From Methylomagnum ishizawai (lineage in GTDB: Bacteria > Pseudomonadota > Gammaproteobacteria > Methylococcales > Methylococcaceae), in NCBI RefSeq assembly GCF_019670005.1, contig NZ_AP019783.1, positions 2,320,150 to 2,384,149 on the forward strand: a stretch of 64,000 nucleotides of DNA, given 5' to 3'. Positions within the stretch are counted from its first letter, which is position 1, and every line of letters starts with the position of its first letter. A program made the position numbers and the translations under genes. Of the stretch, positions 60,651-64,000 are shown one piece after another. The notes below the pieces were generated by a model. That model was not told the DNA's origin and searched no databases. It saw nothing but the letters and a program-made list of their open reading frames with translations.

Positions 60651-62329
60651 ATCCCGCCGGAATCCTTGCGCGGCGGGCCGGGCCGGGTGGGCAACACCCG
60701 CCCCAGCAAGCCCGGTCCCTGCAAGGGTTCCACCGGAGCCGCCGCGTCCGCCGCCCCGGCGATGCGGCGGCCTTCCGCCACCAGCCGCGCCCGCCTTTCT
60801 TCCGTCCGCGCCAGCCGTTCCGCCACGTCCTCCCCCAATCCCGCCAACGCCCGCCCGATGCCGGAGCGCAAGCCCCGGATGGCCGTGTCCTCGGCGGAGG
60901 GTTTCAGTTGCCGGTAGACGAAGAATGGCAGCAACCACGACAGACCGATCAACAGCACACTGTGGATGGCGAAATCCACCCCCAGGAAATCGAGGTGCCG
61001 GGCCACGCTCTCGTAATAGCCCTTGACCACTTCGTAGGACACCAGGCTGATGCTGAGGATCGGCAACAGCGCCGCCAATCCGCCCGACAGCTTGAGCAGG
61101 AAGCGCCGGAAGGCGTTGCCCGGCCGCGCCAGCGCGTGGCGCAGGCAGCGCTGGCCCTCGTCCAAGACCCGGCCCCCGCCGGACTCGAACACCCGGTCCA
61201 GTTCCACTTTGAGCGGTGCCGCCGGCAGTCCGCGTTGCCCGGCTTCCAGGAGCAACTGGTCGAGAGTGTCGCGCAACCGGCTCGCGGCCCAATCGTCCCA
61301 GAGCAACGGGGCGGCGGCGCGGGGTTCGGGCTTGGCTTCGTGCCCGCCGGGCCGGGTCAGGTCGATGGAGCGGCGCAAGGGGTTGGCCTCGTGCCCGACG
61401 AAGGCCCGCGCCACGCTCTGGATCGGCCATTCCAGGCCGCGCAGCAATTCGCCCTGGGTTTGGTCCCAAATCCGGCCCCATTCCGGCGCGAGTTCCGCAT
61501 AACCGCCCGCGGTGCCCAGCCGGTCCAGGCATCCGGCCAGGGCGGTGCGCAAGCCTTGCAGGCGCAGGGCTTCGGCGTGAAGTTCCAATTGCCGCATGAC
61601 ATGGCGGTCGGCCATTTCCCGCAGGAAATCGTGGAGTTGCCCGAAATCGTCGGGCTTGCGGGCCGGGCCGGGGTCGCGGCTGTCGGTGCGGAGGATGATC
61701 GGGTCTTGGAAACCGCCCTTGACCAGCAGCTTGGCGAAATCCTCGTATTGCAGCGGATGGCCCCGGTCCCATTGGTTGATGACGAATAACCAGGCATGTT
61801 CGCCGCCATGGGCTTGCAGCATCCGCCAGCCCTTGTCGTCGCGGTAGCGCTCGGGGTTGACCACGTAGATCAGCACGTCGATATGCGGCAGCCAGTCCAG
61901 CACCAGTTCGCGGTTGTGCTGCTCGACGCTGTCGATATCGGGCATGTCGATCCACAGCACTTGGCGGCGCTCGGCGTCGTGGTGCTGGGCGATCCGCACC
62001 CGGTCGAGCGGGAAATGGTTGGGCAGGTGGCGGAGTTGGATGGAATCGTGCAGATAGATCGAGACTTCCCGCGAGGTGGGGCGCTCGACCCCGGTGCGGG
62101 CGATGGCCTGCCCGGCCAGCCGGTTCAACAGGGTGCTTTTGCCGACGCCGGTGCCGCCGAAGAAGGCGGCGACCAGGGGCCGGTGGCTGTCGGCCTCGAA
62201 CAGCGAGGCCGGGGTGTCCGGTTTCAATTCCGCGAGCGCCCGGATATCGCCGGGGTTCAGCCATGCCCCGGCCACGGCTTGTTCCGCCCAGGCTTGGGCG
62301 GCGGCGAGTCCTTGATCGAAGCTGCTCAT
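60623..62329 (-). CDS. Membrane-associated GTPase (dynamin/Era-like), second of a pair
   Basis: The 568-residue protein has an N-terminal G domain: P-loop [16 protein letters not shown] at about residues 52-67, switch region [16 protein letters not shown]3 WIDMPDIDS and G4-like INQWDRG. A long helical middle part follows, then two hydrophobic helices near residues 425-475 ([13 protein letters not shown] and [15 protein letters not shown]), then a charged coiled C-terminus. This resembles bacterial GTPases that work at membranes, but the exact family is not clear to me. The ATG at 62329 overlaps the stop of the upstream GTPase gene by four bases. Confidence 0.75.
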   Translation of the reverse strand: MSSFDQGLAAAQAWAEQAVAGAWLNPGDIRALAELKPDTPASLFEADSHRPLVAAFFGGTGVGKSTLLNRLAGQAIARTGVERPTSREVSIYLHDSIQLRHLPNHFPLDRVRIAQHHDAERRQVLWIDMPDIDSVEQHNRELVLDWLPHIDVLIYVVNPERYRDDKGWRMLQAHGGEHAWLFVINQWDRGHPLQYEDFAKLLVKGGFQDPIILRTDSRDPGPARKPDDFGQLHDFLREMADRHVMRQLELHAEALRLQGLRTALAGCLDRLGTAGGYAELAPEWGRIWDQTQGELLRGLEWPIQSVARAFVGHEANPLRRSIDLTRPGGHEAKPEPRAAAPLLWDDWAASRLRDTLDQLLLEAGQRGLPAAPLKVELDRVFESGGGRVLDEGQRCLRHALARPGNAFRRFLLKLSGGLAALLPILSISLVSYEVVKGYYESVARHLDFLGVDFAIHSVLLIGLSWLLPFFVYRQLKPSAEDTAIRGLRSGIGRALAGLGEDVAERLARTEERRARLVAEGRRIAGAADAAAPVEPLQGPGLLGRVLPTRPGPPRKDSGGIQSMFNTSK

Positions 62330-64000
62330 GGGCGGATATCCAATTGCGTGGCGGCTTGCAGCAGTTCGGGCGGGATGTCGAAGCGGTGGTTGCGGTCCAG
62401 GCGGCCCGGCAGGCGGATCAAGCGGGCGTGCAGGCTGTCGCGGAACAGTTTTTCCACCGCCGCCCGTTGCTTGCGTTTGAGTTCGGCGGCGGCCTTGTCC
62501 ATGTATTTGCCCAGGGCGCTTTCGGTCAGCAGCGAGGTCAGGGACAGCATGGCCGGGGCGATCACGAAATCCTGGACCCCGATGCCGCCGGTATGGAGCG
62601 CGACGGCCAGGGCGGTGGCGTCGGTGGTGACGCGGGTGGCCCTGAGGCCGTTCAAGAGCGCGGGATGCTCGCGCAGATGGTCGTACAACCCGTGCGCGGT
62701 GCGGTCGATTTCGGGCTGGAAGCCTTGGAGATAATGCGCGGTGGCCTTCTCGAAATGCTGGACCAGGATCGGCTTGTCGTCCCGGAACAAGCCGCCGATT
62801 TCCCGCCACCAGGCTTGCTGGGTGGCGTCCTCGTCGCGGCGCAACAACAGGCTCTCGCCCAGCCGTATGAACAGGTGTTGCAGGGCGTGGTTGAGGGCCG
62901 CGATTTCGGTGCCGTCCGGGGTGGCCGGGTGTTTGCGGCCCAGCTTGGCGAGCTGGCGCAAGGGCCAGGTCACGGCTTGGCGGGCGGCGACCAGGATACC
63001 GCCCAGCCCTGGGATTTCCAGCAAGGTCAAAAGCTCGGCCAGCGCCCGCTGGAAAGTGGCGTAATGGTGGGGATGATCGAGGTAGTCCTGTTGATAGCGC
63101 TTGAGGCTATCGGCCACGGCGTCCTCGACCATGCCGCGCCATTCGGCTTCCAGGGCGTGTTCGGCCTCGACCGGGGCGATCCACTCGCGCCAATGGGTGT
63201 CGATCAGCTTGCGGGCGCGGTCGGCGTGGTGCCCCAGGGTTTGGGCGTGGCGGGCTTGGTCCAGGTCGGCCAGGAATTCCGCGCGTTCTTTCCGCAAGCC
63301 GGCGAGGTCGTCGCTTGCTTCGAGATAGGGCAGGGGCAGGATGGGGGGCGGCGGGTCGCGCCGGGTGGCCCGCCATTTCCCGCGCAGGGATTCGGCCAGG
63401 GCGGGATAGGCGGCGGGTTCGATCTTGTTGAGGCAGATCAGGGTCGGCAGTCCCAAAGGCTCCAACAGGCCCATGAATTCCCAGACCGCGAGGTCGGCGT
63501 ATTTGTCCTTGCTCAGGACCAGGATCACCACATCGGCCAGGGCCGCGACCCGCAGCACCGCCTGCCGGTACTCGTCGGCGTCCACCGAATCGAAGTCGGG
63601 CGTGTCCCAGAAGATGGCTTGGCGCAAGGGGCCGGGCGGTTCGGCGATATCCGCGGCTTCCAGCGCATAGCAATCGTAGCGGCGGGCGTCGAGTCCGCCG
63701 CGGTCGCGGCGCTCGTAGTCCCGGAAATAGCCGTCCAGCCAGTCCAGCTTTGCCAGGTCCACACCCACCGCGAAGCCCTGCGGATGCACCGTGAACCCGG
63801 CCAGCGGGCTGACCCCGGCCAAGGGCCGGTCCAGCAGCCAATTCACCACCGAACTTTTGCCGGCCTGGGTCGGGCCGAGGATGGCGATTTGGAGGGGATG
63901 CCGGGGCTGGGTCGGATTCAGCCCGCCTTTTTCGAGGAAGGCTTCGGCGAACAGCAGGGATCGCAGGTTGTGGCGCAAGGTCCGCGCCCTGGGTTCGTCC
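62326..64000 (-). CDS. GTPase (P-loop, TRAFAC type), first of a pair, 5' end beyond window
   Basis: The frame is open up to the window edge; at least 550 residues are present from a TTG at 63978, and the real start is probably outside. The G domain has ILGPTQAGKSSVVNWLL (P-loop), FWDTPDFDSVDADEYR (G3, D-x-P-D instead of DxxG) and ICLNKIEP (G4-like NKxE). The C-terminal two thirds are helical, with a weakly hydrophobic segment (DFVIAPAMLSLTSLL). It is translationally coupled to the second GTPase, suggesting they form a complex like other paired bacterial dynamin-type GTPases. Function is unknown. Confidence 0.72.
   Translation of the reverse strand, partial: DEPRARTLRHNLRSLLFAEAFLEKGGLNPTQPRHPLQIAILGPTQAGKSSVVNWLLDRPLAGVSPLAGFTVHPQGFAVGVDLAKLDWLDGYFRDYERRDRGGLDARRYDCYALEAADIAEPPGPLRQAIFWDTPDFDSVDADEYRQAVLRVAALADVVILVLSKDKYADLAVWEFMGLLEPLGLPTLICLNKIEPAAYPALAESLRGKWRATRRDPPPPILPLPYLEASDDLAGLRKERAEFLADLDQARHAQTLGHHADRARKLIDTHWREWIAPVEAEHALEAEWRGMVEDAVADSLKRYQQDYLDHPHHYATFQRALAELLTLLEIPGLGGILVAARQAVTWPLRQLAKLGRKHPATPDGTEIAALNHALQHLFIRLGESLLLRRDEDATQQAWWREIGGLFRDDKPILVQHFEKATAHYLQGFQPEIDRTAHGLYDHLREHPALLNGLRATRVTTDATALAVALHTGGIGVQDFVIAPAMLSLTSLLTESALGKYMDKAAAELKRKQRAAVEKLFRDSLHARLIRLPGRLDRNHRFDIPPELLQAATQLDIRP

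Overview
The window is high-GC, gene-dense chromosomal DNA from a gammaproteobacterium. A complete pqqABCDE cluster, several small c-type cytochromes, a rubredoxin, gltBD ammonia assimilation and a tripartite RND pump suggest a methanotroph or methylotroph of the Methylococcaceae type. That assignment is inference; no methane monooxygenase or rRNA gene is present. No transposase, integrase, tRNA or CRISPR array was recognised.

Layout. 1-1231: 5' part of uppP and a small cytochrome c. 1316-8899: a tightly packed plus-strand run holding a SAM methyltransferase, a membrane-anchored L7/L12-like protein, an SPFH-SHOCT protein, a DUF4178 zinc-ribbon protein, a 49-residue membrane protein, DUF350, a GT39-like membrane protein and a membrane-fused spermidine synthase. 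This looks like a membrane/polyamine stress module. 9058-16922: a Lon-like protease, a SemiSWEET, a cytochrome c, an orphan fliS with a sigma-28-like promoter, a lipoprotein, DUF2024, a MarR regulator whose N-terminus is shifted by a 20-bp duplication, a YrfG-like nucleotidase and cysQ. 16966-24873: a glycosyltransferase, a PAP2 phosphatase, then gltB-gltD with a clear promoter and terminator.

25248-31194 is the most interesting part: a minus-strand three-gene operon coding for a DUF4062-STAND NTPase-TPR protein, a SLOG-like Rossmann protein with two pairs of transmembrane helices, and a stand-alone RyR domain. This matches the architecture of predicted nucleotide-sensing conflict systems. 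The STAND gene has six almost identical 144-bp TPR repeats, and its Shine-Dalgarno sequence lies inside a strong predicted hairpin.

31370-37601: an M48 lipoprotein peptidase, acs and a PII gene, then a patchy accessory stretch with a HicB remnant, secreted small proteins and a retropepsin-like protein coupled to a partner. 37765-40972: pqqA to pqqE with a sigma-70 promoter and a pqqA-pqqB attenuator hairpin. 41258-43660: a large, AT-rich, unrecognised secreted protein. 43994-52429: an L,D-transpeptidase, then an RND efflux operon with a divergent TetR regulator and a palindromic operator. 52471-64000: a secreted PPC-repeat protein, ftsK, trxB, a GSCFA/SGNH-like pair, rubredoxin, and two translationally coupled large GTPases, the last cut by the window edge.
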